DNA from: Allium sativum
Taxonomy: Eukaryota > Streptophyta > Magnoliopsida > Asparagales > Amaryllidaceae
Direction of reading: 5' to 3'
Assembly (NCBI GenBank): GCA_030737875.1
Contig: CM060926.1
Coordinates: forward strand, 314,004,922-314,068,921
DNA length: 64,000 bases
The position numbers and the translations under genes are program-made. The notes beneath the pieces are model-generated. The model saw only the letters and a program-made list of their open reading frames with translations, made no database searches and was not told the DNA's origin. The number at the start of each line of letters is the position of its first letter. Position 1 is the stretch's first letter. Shown in pieces: positions 48,788 to 60,113 of this stretch.

Positions 48788-50641
48788 AGATAATGATTAA
48801 AACTAAGTGGAGTTTTAATGAATCTTTAATTAGATTGAAAAGATCGAGAATGGAGTATCACCAGTTTTGCTCCAGGCGATAGTTAAATCTTTAATTAGAT
48901 TTGAACGTGAAATTTAGAAACTAACTGTCGGTTAGCCAAGCAGAATGGTTTTCTGGATATTGATCTGATGTTGGCTTCGGCCTTCGGGGTTAATATTTGG
49001 GGAATTATTCTCTTGATTAATTTACGGTTAATGACTAATGAGTTGGAATGAGGCGTATGTTGTGTTTGTGTAACACTTTTATAATATATACGCGAGTTAT
49101 TCGGAAAGACCGGGTTTATCCCATTCTGAATAACTGATACGACGATAAGTCGAAGATGAAGACGATGGTCGAAGACCGGAGGTCTTCACGTCGTTTGGGT
49201 GATAACTGATGATCTTGATTGGGCTGTACACCCAAGAAGATGGAAACAGTTAGTGATCGTCCAGACGTGCTTGGAGATCGATGGATATGCGGGGTACTAG
49301 GTGCCTCCGGTTTCGTTCAGACCCAGAACGGACTTGTAAATGGACTGTGTGTCTGACATCGGATTTCATTCTGTGTGACTGATATCGGTTGCATAGGATG
49401 GCTTGCCTGTGTGGCATGCTAAGATGCAAATGATCAAGGCTTCTGTTGAAAAGCAAAGTCTTGTGGTTGATGATCAAAGCACGGCCTTTGTGGCGTAGCT
49501 TTGTGTAACGTTTACCTCGCGTGTTTCACACCAGGTATGAACCAAAAACGGGAGAAAGGACCTCAGGGAGGGCCTGCGTTTCCTCCTAGCTAGAAGTGGC
49601 GTCAGTGGTTTTACACGCCCTGACGAGTTTGACTTATGTGGTTGTTGCTGTTGCGAGGCGCCTCGGTTAGATCGGACGATCCGAGTCCGATGGAGTCATT
49701 CGTTGGCTCGCTTACGCCCTAAAGGGCGGCGAAACGCAGTGCTCAGGCATTTTAATCCACATCGGTGGACCGGCCCTGTCGCTCCTAGGATCACTCGAGC
49801 TCTGATCCTGAGACTCGGGCTAGGCAGTCTCGAATCGGTTGAGGACTATCTTTTGCCTCGGTTCATAGAAGGAAATCCAATTCCCAAATACGTGACTTTG
49901 CGGTTTTATTTGTAAACCTATATATGGCGACATGATATATGGTACCCATGCCGCCTATGATTGATACTTATGATTTGAAGTTGTTTTATGCACTATGCAC
50001 TTATTATAGTATCAAATGATTTGTTTTAAACGTATCAAGCATTCTTTGGCTGTTATAAGGGAAAACCCTATCCCCCGGCTTGCGTTGCATTGTGTGATAG
50101 GACCTGGGTCTTATAACAGCTTCATTTTTCTTTATTTAGCATTGCGCAGTTTGTTTTATGCACTGGTATTCTTGGGAGGAAACCCGTTCCGTGTTATACG
50201 GCGTGGTCCCTTGATTTACCTTTGAAAATAAAGATTAATAACTGTTTTAGTTCTCACACCAGTCACATGACTGACCTGGAGTTTATTGTTTTAACCTAAA
50301 CTCTGGGTGCCCTTATTTTGACACGGGCAGCTAGTAGTTTTGGTTTTGCAGATTTATATTCACAGGATCCTGGTTTACAGCTGGAACGATATCCGGAAAG
50401 CTTTGTATCCGTATATCTCTTTCTAGTTGTGTATTGTATTATTTTCCGCTGCTATGTATTTAAATGTAATTTAAATCTCTGATATTTCTGTGTAATATTT
50501 ATTTGTTTATACTCTGTATATTCTTGTAATCTGATGCACTGTTGTTATATATAGTGAAATGTTCTTCTGTATGTGTTCTGCTGTGGTTTGTTCTCGAACT
50601 ATCCGACGCTTTCCTTTACGGGGAAGTTGCGGGTCTTTACA

Positions 50642-51839
50642 CCGCCCCTCCACCCTGAGCGCCGCCACCTCCGGTGGCCTGCCGTGCCTCGAAACTTTCC
50701 AAGAACGGCGACACTTTGTGCCCCTATTTTGCTCAATACACCACACCATTTTTTTGCATACTTGTACCAATCAAAAGCTCTTGCAATCCTCTATAATGTT
50801 TGCTTCAGATCGGGTTTCTAATTCGTGATGGATTTGGTGATCGGATTTCTTATCATTCTTGTACCGAGCGATATTAGCCATGGATTTCTTAAATGTCAGC
50901 TACGTTATAATAAGCTAGGGTTAAGGTTTTATAAACTTTTTTATTATATTTTATTATTTTATTTATTTCTAAAATACTAGTTTTTCAATTCTAACTCCAA
51001 ATCAAACTCAATGGCTGTCGCCTCTAGCTAAATACCTCCATTCCGAATACAACGGGATACGTTTCGTAAGCCAATTCGACTGTTTCGATCAGTTTTTATC
51101 AAAATTAAAATATATAACATTCAATATTCAATTTGAACGTACATTTTAATTTACCGGGGTCACATACTGACTCCAAAAATTCCAGAAAAATAAATCTAGC
51201 TATGTTTTGACGATACTGTCCTAGCAAAACTAATTTTATCGAATTTGGAGACCGTTTGAAAAATGGCCAATTTCTGGTCGATCCAATTTGACTGAAATTG
51301 ACCAAACACGTTTTCTTTTGCCACACTCACATATTAATTCCAAAAATTATGACAATTGGAATCTAACAATAATTAGACATTCTGGATCCAATAAAAGTAG
51401 TTTCATAGAAAACGGAGGTCGTTTGCAAAATAGCTATTTTTAAGGGCTATATATTATATTAATATATATATATATATATATATTCCATAGCGACTATTTT
51501 AAATTTTAAACTGGACATAACTTTTAATTTATTTTATGAAATCTCAGTTTCTTACATTCATTAGAAAGATATTATTAAACAGATTCAAACATTTCTTGTT
51601 TTACTGAAATCTGGTTTATTTTGAATCCTGCACATTGATTTGAAATTTAAAATCGAATTTTCAAACTACCGCGCCATTTCAGGCTCGTTTTATAATTAAA
51701 ATAAATTTATTCACTCTAACTTCGATTTAAATAAATTTTTAGTCGTTATTATTTAAAATAAATCATTTAAATATTCAAAATCCATTAAAATAGCTAAAAT
51801 AAAATTTTTAAATTGGTTCTGAATATCCGGGTTGTTACA
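50642..51839 (-). repeat. B right LTR, inner piece
   Basis: Resumes at CCGCCCCTCC, homologous to 31258 onward in the left LTR, and ends CCGGGTTGTTACA (minus-strand LTR start). A TA dinucleotide run lies at 51463-51481. Confidence 0.9.
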
Positions 51840-52895
51840 GACGATGTGGCATTCAAAGTGAGTGAAGATGTGGCATGTCAAAGATAAGCATGGCCTCAAG
51901 CCTCACAATTGGGAAATGGTATAAAATCAGGTAGGTCACACGGCTAAGTGGGTAGCTCCTAATTAGGGTGTATTGTCACCTGATCTAGAGAAAATCCATT
52001 TTCTTCTTTATTCTATTTTGATGTTGTCACTTTCAGGAAATGGTTGTTGATCCCAATCGTTGGTGATAATACACTCGGTACACTCAAGCGAAATGAGTGA
52101 CCGGTCATGTTTAACCTGGGTAGCAAGATGTTCTTGTTGAACCCGGTGTATTCTTCTCTAGAGATACACTGTCGGAAGGTGGTCCCATACCTTGCCTGCT
52201 GGGATCCATTACCTAATAAGCGGCTGCGGGTTTTGATTATATATTATGTATGTGGAATGTGAGATGAAAGCATTCTGCTAGATTTCTATTTACTTGATTT
52301 AGACATTGTTATAATATCAGAAGAGTATTGATCTTAAAGAATTATTTGGGTTATCGTAAGGCAAAAACCATCCGTGTTTATGTGTGGATTAGTCTTACGA
52401 TTATCCTTTCTTCTAACTGGAATTTTAAAAGTTAAACCAAGTGGTTGGAGTTTAATCACACCAGTCCCATGACTGACCTAGAGTTTATTTTGTTTTGTTT
52501 TCGCTAAACTCTTGGGTGCCCAAATTTGTACGGGCAGTCAAGTAGTCAGGATTTTACAGATATACTTGGAAGAGCTTGGAGTAGGAGGCTTCAACATTTT
52601 ATAGATACTGTTTATTTCTGTTGTGATGTTATGTGTTGTACTCTAAAATGGTATGCATATACAGTTATAAGTTCGTATTTCAAAAGTTATGTTATATAAT
52701 ATATTTTTTCGTTCCGCTGTGACATTCGTGTTTATTCTGATTCTATTTTTTGTGATCTTCTTCTATTCTAACTTTGTTTCTTTCTATTTATCATCCTCTA
52801 ACTTCTTTCTATTAATGATCTGGTACGTTCGATGCTTGAATAGTTGACATGAGTTTTATGTCGATTTTCTAGGTTGGAAATCCCAGTTCGTTACA
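51840..52895 (+). repeat. A 3' LTR, last piece
   Basis: Begins with the second B duplication copy GACGA then TGTGGCATTC, collinear with 14248-15309, and ends CAGTTCGTTACA. Confidence 0.9.
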
Positions 52896-52900
52896 GTACA

Positions 52901-55900
52901 TCGACCATATGAGCCTTTTACGGCTTTATATCCGAGGGCCCTCGCTATCTATCATCCACGTAAGTAAAATGTCTGGGCCCCATACCTTGATATCACCTTT
53001 AGCTAGAAAGAAATGCATGCACTCCCTACTGTCACTCATCCCGTTTTTGACTCATAACGGGTGTGAAGCTCGCGAAATAACATTGTACACAAAGCTGGCT
53101 ATATCAAAGCCGTGCTCTGATCATCATCCACAAGTCCCTGCTTTTCAACAAAAGCATTGATCATTGCATCTCATTATGCCACATTGGCAATCCATACTAT
53201 ACCAGTGATTTCCACCGATATATAACTTGTAAGCTCATACGTCTCAGAGAAGGGTGTTAGGCTAAGAGAATAAATTCTCCGTCATCAAACATATATATAT
53301 ATATATTAAGTAGAAATCAGTGAATATAGCACAAAGCACAATGTCAGACAAACAATCCATTTACAAGTTCGCTCTGGGTTTGAACGAAACCGGAGGTACC
53401 TTATTCCTCATCCCATATGTCCAATATAGGAGAGAGGACCTCGCATATCCAGTCGATTTCCAAGTACGTCTGGACAACCACCACTCATTACCTCATGTTG
53501 GGTGTAAGGCCCTACTAAGACATCAGCAATAGCCCAGAACGATGTGAAGATCTTTGGTCTTCAACCACCATCTTCAATCTTCGACTTTTAATCATCGTAA
53601 CAATTATTCAGAATGGGTTAAACCAGGTCTTTCCGAATAATTCATGTATCTTTAGAATCATGTGGTAAATACATAAAGATAACATGCATCTTATCCCAAT
53701 CCAGAGTGTTCTTTTAATTAAATATTCATATCTTTGGGAAAAGGTTCCCATTAATTTTATCAAAGACAAATTCCTTTAAACTTATTGTTTAATCCAATTC
53801 TCGGAAATCATGTCGAAAGATTTTATAATAACTTTTCACTTCAAAAATCATTCCTCAACGATTATTCATTTTCGGAATTAATCCTATCTTTATTTGGGTT
53901 AAAGAACAAATGTCATTTAAAACACCTTTAACACTAAACCCCAAATCATCTTCCATTTGATATGGAATCTTCACGGAAATATGAATAATTTAAAATCGAT
54001 ATAAATTTCGGTGTAGACTAATACTATTAGTGGAATTGCAGTGAAGCCTTTTAAATTCCACAAATAGTAAAGGCCTTCTTTTACAGAAGCTCATCTCGAT
54101 TATTATTAATTGAATTCCATTCAATTCCAATTTATTTACACAAACTGGAAACTTCATTAAATCTTATTTAAAAGATTTATTCTTTCCACAACTGGGTTCA
54201 AGAACAGCATTATTTAAGAAACTATTTACAACAAACCCCAAATCAATATGATATTAATATAAGACCTTAAATGGAAATCATGTCGATTTACATTCAATAC
54301 CACATTCTGAAATCAATGGATATCGTATTGGAATACCGACATTAATATGTTCCAAATTCCTCCATAATATCCTTATAATTACTGAATCCAATGTTGAAAT
54401 ATCCGAATATCATTTCTCATTAAAATCATTCCCAATTTATATGTTGGAAATCTTTGATTATATTAAAACCCCTTTTTAATCCAATTCCTTATATTTAAAT
54501 CATTGGATTCATTTTGCTAATTTTCGAAACTAGTCTTTTTGATAAAAATATCATTAATCTTCCCTAGAAATATTTTATCCAAACACTTTTTAAATCATTT
54601 ATTATGATTATCATAATTTATTTATATTTTAAATAATTTTTTATTAAGGCCCTTACAGTCGGTTTCCATTATCGGCCGTCGAACTGCATCCATGGCGACC
54701 TTTTTCGAAACCGGTTTGGATATAATTTAAAATTTAACTGTTCAAATTTAAACCACTTATATTCATTTGAAAGATCCCTTTGGTACGAACCCAATGGTTC
54801 TAGGTTTAGGAGAATCCAACGGTTGGATCTCCCGGTACATCAATTCGAAGTTACGGGTTGATGTTCGAGAACTGTCGCTGCACGACACGTTCTATTCAAG
54901 CCCGAATCAATTTATAATTTATAAATAAATCGATAAGCTTCTAAACTTTCTTTATTGATTATATGAAAAATATATAATTACCTTCGAAAAACTCGTTTCC
55001 GTTGTTTTACTTCTAAATTAACGACTTCACTGTTTGGACTACTTCTCTATTATTTTAATAAATAAAATAATATTATTTTTCGAAAGTCGTCAATTTACAC
55101 TTGAAATTTCCTTGCAGTCATAATAAAAATAAATGAAGAACTTTTGTAAGAAAAATTCTGTTCAAACATATGCTGCATATCCTAACTGAGCTTCACTTTG
55201 AAAAGAACTATTCAAATTAAATTAAAAACTTCAACTAGCCATAAGTATATTAAAAATAATTCAAAATCGTTCACTATAGCTACAAATATTCTTCAATATT
55301 TCAATATAAACGCGTCCATCCAAAATCGCATATTGAAATCAAACTTTGGTTTTTCACCGAATATTATACTATTAAAATATTCATTTTTAATTTGGATTAG
55401 AATAGAATTCAACCAAACATCATACAATTTAATTCATATGAATTCTACACATCCAACAATAGTTGCAACAACTATTAAACATCTAAATTGCATCCAGTGT
55501 GCATCAATTTTCATATAAGCTTCAAATAATTTATTGACACTTAGTTCGCTTTGTTAATCGATCGATCAACATACGAGCTACATACTTAGGAGATGTGTAA
55601 ATCAAATATCATCCCGAGACCCGTATGGGGTTTTCAATTAATAATATACAATTTAAATCTACTACTGATTTATGAATTTAGTCATAACTAAGTTATATAA
55701 TTATATTTCTAACTAACCAATTTCACTTAAACAAGTGATAATAAATTCACCGTTCAAATTATAAATGGATATTTAATCCAATTTCAACTATCCTAAATAT
55801 ATTAACATTATTTTTAACATGTTAAATATTTCAAAATCACAACATAACACAACAAGTCAATAATTCATCCATCGGTTTTGCAAACAACAGTGATGTGAGC

Positions 55901-57316
55901 TACCATATACCGTATGGCATTTTCTGATATTAAACAAATAAAATCTATGGTTTTCGCTACTTTTTAAATTAGTAGCTGTTAAATATTTCAATGTCGGGCT
56001 AACTACAAAGTTAGCGAATTTCTAACTTGCAATTTACTTAACATTTCATATTAACTTCTAACGTTAAACAATCAACCTATTAATTATTCAAGCTTATTTA
56101 AACTACTCAAATACATTAATTAAAGTAAGAAACTCTCACCCCAGCTATCCAATGACAGTGTACTCCAACGTCGGACTTTTACGCATGCTACGGGCTAAAA
56201 ATGTCGTCTTTTCTACATGGAATGACTCCAAACTTCTTGGCGACTCTTGTATACACCTAAGCTAGTGTTTAAAGCAAGAAAGCAACGATATTTGGTGAAT
56301 CGAAGGCTCGTGGGGCCCGTCTCTTTTTTGTCCAGCGGAGAAGAAGATTGTTTTGGGGTCCACAAGGTGACACGTGGCTTGAAGGGTCCACTACAAAGTA
56401 TTTAAAGGTAGTAGGAAGGGTGAGACACTTAAAGGAGGTAGCTTTTCACCATGGGAAGAAGTTTGGAAGAAAGAAGAGGAGAGAGGGGGGGTGCACTGCA
56501 GTTGACATGGAGGGGGAAAGAGGCCGACGTGGCGCGGAGGTGGTAGGTGTGTCCCCTAGGGGCGGGTGAAGGAGCAAACTAGGTCACCATATTTTGCGTT
56601 TCTAAGCTCTTAATATTGGTTTTGTAAAATGGATGATAACATTAAGCTAACTAAACCAAATTAGCTACAAATCAAGTCATGGAAGCACAAATTAAGGGGA
56701 GAACGCCAAGTGGAGGGGAGAGGTGCTTCATTGTCTAATTTTCATTGGATCAACACTATTCATGATTTGACTTATTTTGATGGTGTATTAATTATAGCGT
56801 GCAAACTTCATTCTAGTCTCACGGCGATGTTAACTCAAAAAATTATGAAATTAGAAATTTTGCTATGTTACGGAATTATGGTTCCAACGAATTTGACCGC
56901 ATCGAATTTGGAGACCGTTGGAAAAATGGCCCTATTTCTAGTTAAAATCGAATTCTAATTGAATTTTCAACGTACGATTATATGTCGTTCTTCTACATAT
57001 GAACTCCGCCGAACTTGAAAATTTAAATCCTGATAAGTTTCAACATTTTAGATCCAATAAAAGTGGTTTTGTTGAACTCCGAGACTATTTTAAAAATGGT
57101 CTTTTTTATAAGCGATTGATATAACTTTGAAATATCAATATTCAAATTCTGAGCTTTATGGATTTAAAATTTTACCGACCTTGTTTAAGTTAAATAAAAC
57201 ATAAAACTAATTCTAAAATAATTCTAAAATTTTTACCGAGTAAAAATCAGCAATTTATATTTCAAAATTCATTAAACTCAAATTTTAAATTGGTTCCAAA
57301 ATTTAGGGTTTTTACA
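52901..57316 (-). repeat. G solo LTR, right piece
   Basis: Resumes TCGACCATATGAG, matching B near 22864. It carries two diverged hairpins (53896-53942 and 54194-54238), a diverged near-palindrome (54809-54833) and a GC-richer stretch at 56320-56580. It ends AGGGTTTTTACA. Joined with 9514-10527 the LTR is about 5.4 kb, the most degraded of the set. Confidence 0.85.
53896..54238 (-). repeat. Hairpin units in G, two diverged copies
   Basis: GGGTTAAAGAAC to CTAAACCCC (53896-53942) and GGGTTCAAGAAC to CAAACCCC (54194-54238). Inner arms are weakened. Confidence 0.6.
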
Positions 57317-57321
57317 CTAGC

Positions 57322-57480
57322 ATACGTGCATAAATGGGAGGTCGATTGAGTCAGTAGACCGCATAATCTTCTACATTAGTTAAGTATGTATACATTACAT
57401 GATTTCGTAATAATTTAATTTGCATTAGAAATTTAAGGACAATGAATGCAATGGATGGTGTTTGAGTAGATGGTTGTTGA
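57322..57480 (+). repeat. Relic of a Tekay-type 3' internal region
   Basis: Shares GGAGGTC, TCAGTAGACCGC, GCATTAG, TTTAAGGACAATG and GAGTAGATGG, in order, with T1 at about 5405-5540. It is probably the older element into which G inserted. Confidence 0.65.
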
Positions 57481-57978
57481 TTTTGGTTATTACCACTGCA
57501 TTTCTTGGCATGTCTGTTGATTGTTTAACTTTGATATTCTAAATTGTATTATTAACAATAAAATCATCAACATCCGAATGTAGGGTTACGGTTATGGACC
57601 TTGTTGTAATCTAGTCTTCCAAGCTCGATTGAATTCGCCCTTTCTTATATATCCAAGTCCCAAGTTCAAAAATTAGTTACTCTTCCTTCAAGGGTGAGTA
57701 TCACGCTTACAATACTTAGGGAAACAAAGTTATCTTGGGATAAGGACTTCATAAGTTCATTTTTAGTTGGAGCTAGAATGTTCATTGAGGTCGGTTTATA
57801 AATTACTTCCAATTTAATGTTTTGAATCCAAATTAGTAGGTGAAAGTCAAGTGCAATTGATTGTAGATGCTAAGTATTTCCTTTATTGATCAATTGATGA
57901 AATACATGGAAGAATACAAGAGAAATCCCCAATTTTGATCTCCAAATTAGGGTTTAGTATCTCAGAATTGAGTACAAG
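57481..57978. other. Unassigned sequence before E
   Basis: No gene, LTR end or repeat recognised. It has a mixed composition, unlike the neighbouring LTRs. ACAAG at 57974-57978 would be E's target duplication, but the other copy is outside the window. Confidence 0.4.
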
Positions 57979-60068
57979 TGAGACGACCCGAACTTCCCCA
58001 TGAAGGAAAGCACGGATAGAATTGAGGACAAGACAAAATAGAACTCAGACGGAAGAACATTTCATTGTTATTACAACAATTCCATCAGATACATGAATAT
58101 ACAGAGTATAAATGAATAAATTACATTCGATAAATATCAGAGATTACAATAAATTACATAGCAGCGGAAAAATATGCAAAACACAACTGAGAGTAATACA
58201 CGGATACAGAGCTTTCCAAGCATCGTTCCAGCTGTAAATCAGGATCCTGTGAATATAAATCTGCAAAACCAAAACTACTAGCTGCCTGTGTGGAAAATAG
58301 GGGCACCCAGAGTTTAGGTTAAAACAATAAACTCCAGGTCAGTCATGTGACTGGTGTGAGAACTAAAACAGTCATTTAAAACTTTACTTTAAAGGATAGT
58401 AATCCAAGGGACCACGCCGTATAACACGGAACGGGTTTCCTCCCAAGAACACTAGTGCACACAACAAAACAGCGCAATGCTTTTTGAAAAAATGAAGCTA
58501 TTATAAGACCCAGGTCCCATCACACAATGCAACGCAAGCCGGAGGATAGGGTTTTCCCTTATAATAGCCAAACATGCTTGGTACGTTTAAAACAAATCAC
58601 AGGATACTATTATAGGTGTATAGTGTCAAAATAATTTCAATCATAAATATCAATCATAGACGGCATGGGTACCATATATCATGTCGCCATACTAGTTCTA
58701 CAATTAAAACCGCAATATCACGTATTGGAAATTGGATTCCACCATGAGTCGAGGCAAGGGGCAAGCTCCTCTCCGCGTTCGAGACACTCTAGCAATGCCT
58801 CAGGAACCCACTCTGATCCTTTGGAACCTCCAAGGCCGGTCCTCTCTTACTTTTGAGGATTAGTTATTCCTGAACACGCGTTTCCCGATCCTTACAGACC
58901 TATATCCGAGGCGCCTCGTATCCAACAACCACACAGGTGAAAAGTATATAAATGTCAGGGCTGGTAGGTCACTGACACCACCCTAGCTAGAAAGAAACGT
59001 CGTGCACTTCTTGGGTCTGTATCCCGTTTTTGACTCATACCGAGGTGTGAGGCTCGCGAATTCACGTTATACACAAAGCTACGCCACACAGGCCGTGCTT
59101 TGATCATCAACCACAAGACTCTGCTTTTCAACAGAAGCCTTGATCAATTGCCACTTACGCATGCCACACTGGCAATTCACTCCATGCGACTGATGTCCAT
59201 CGATATACAACCTCTGAGCTCATGCGTCTCAGAGAAGGGCGTTAAGCAAGAGAATAAATTCCCCGCCGCCAAACAGATGTATATTTATTAGAGATCAATC
59301 AACACAGAATAAAATCCAGTGTCAGACACACAATCCATTTACAAGTTCGTTCTGGGTCTGAACGAAACCGAAGGCACTTTCCTCGCATATCCATCCATCT
59401 CCAAGTACGTCTGGACGATCACCAACTGATTCCCTCATTCTGGGTGTACAGCCCAATCAAGATCATCAGTAATCACCCAAACGATGTGAAGACTTCCGGT
59501 CTTCAACCACCGTCTTCATCTTCGACATCTCGTCGAATCGGTTATTCAGAATGGGTATAACCCGGCCTTTCTGAATAACCCACGTATATAATAAACAAAT
59601 GTTACACAAACACAACGAACGCCTCATTCCAATTCAGAATATTCTTTTATTCACAAAATCACATTCTTAGGGAAAGGTTCCCATTAATTTTATCCAAGAT
59701 AAATTCTTCTAAATTTATTCTTTAATCTTCCTTTGGATATCATTTCAAACTAGTCGGGATTAGCGAACCACACCGAAGTAATTATTTATTTTATTTCCCA
59801 ATCCCAACCTATTTATCCCATGGAGCAAAACTGGTAATACTCCATATCTAACACCACGGTGTTATCGGTAAAGTTAATTACCATTTCACGTTCAAATCTA
59901 ATTAAAGATTTAACTATCGCTTTGGAGCAAAACTGGTGGTACTCCATTCTCGATCACCTTTCAGATTTGATAATTTAAATTATCAATTCACATTTTAATC
60001 TAATTGAAGATTCACTAAAACTCTACTTAGTTTTAATCATTTCAAAAATCAACATCCTGCCTTTAACT

Positions 60069-60113
60069 GGGTTAAAGAACCAATGTCATATAAAACACGA
60101 TTCACGATAAACC
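60069..60113 (-). repeat. Hairpin unit in E, single copy
   Basis: GGGTTAAAGAAC to CGATAAACCC, with an AT-rich centre; the only recognisable copy in this LTR. Confidence 0.7.

Larger units (their letters stand above)
38404..50641 (+). mobile_element. C: non-coding long-LTR retroelement with unlike LTR tails
   Basis: 5' LTR 38404-43242 (4839 bp), internal 43243-44274, 3' LTR 44275-50641 (6367 bp). The target duplication is CCACC/CCGCC (38399-38403 and 50642-50646). The uninterrupted site is in B's left LTR near 31253. The LTRs are almost identical from their starts to about 42987/48866, which makes this the youngest insertion of the stack. After that point the 5' LTR has a 255-base short tail like D and the 3' LTR a 1.8-kb long tail like B. 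No Gag-Pol. Confidence 0.92.
44275..50641 (+). repeat. C 3' LTR, long-tail type
   Basis: Collinear with the 5' LTR (offset about 5871-5880) up to about 48866. Then a 1776-base tail homologous to the 3' part of the B and E LTRs, including CACACCAGTCACATGACTGA and the TGTAAT-rich end. It ends GCGGGTCTTTACA. About 290 bases present in B are missing after 48915. Confidence 0.92.
21920..51839 (-). mobile_element. B: non-coding long-LTR retroelement, minus strand, split by D and C
   Basis: LTRs 21920-32440 (interrupted by D) and 33488-51839 (interrupted by C) flank a 1047-bp internal region. Removing insertions leaves LTRs of about 6150 and 6109 bp. The ends on the minus strand are TGTAACAACYCGG and GGTCGTTTCA or a variant. 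The target duplication is GATGA/GACGA (21915-21919 and 51840-51844), with one mismatch. The uninterrupted site is in A's 5' LTR (TTTGACGATGTGGC, near 14243). No Gag-Pol is present. Confidence 0.92.
10528..52895 (+). mobile_element. A: non-coding long-LTR retroelement (LARD-like), split by F and B
   Basis: LTRs at 10528-15309 and 16828-52895, the latter interrupted by F and B, with a 1518-bp internal region. Removing the insertions and their duplications, the 3' LTR is about 4753 bp against 4782 bp for the 5' LTR. The duplication GTACA is exact (10523-10527 and 52896-52900). Closing the gap restores continuity of G, comparable to the uninterrupted B sequence near 22855. There is no Gag or Pol. 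The two LTRs differ noticeably, so this insertion is older than T1 or C. Confidence 0.92.

Noticed and set aside
56348..56958. Host gene exons in the GC-richer part of G
   Set aside because: Position and surrounding order match the leader island of related LTRs; the frames are short and not conserved.
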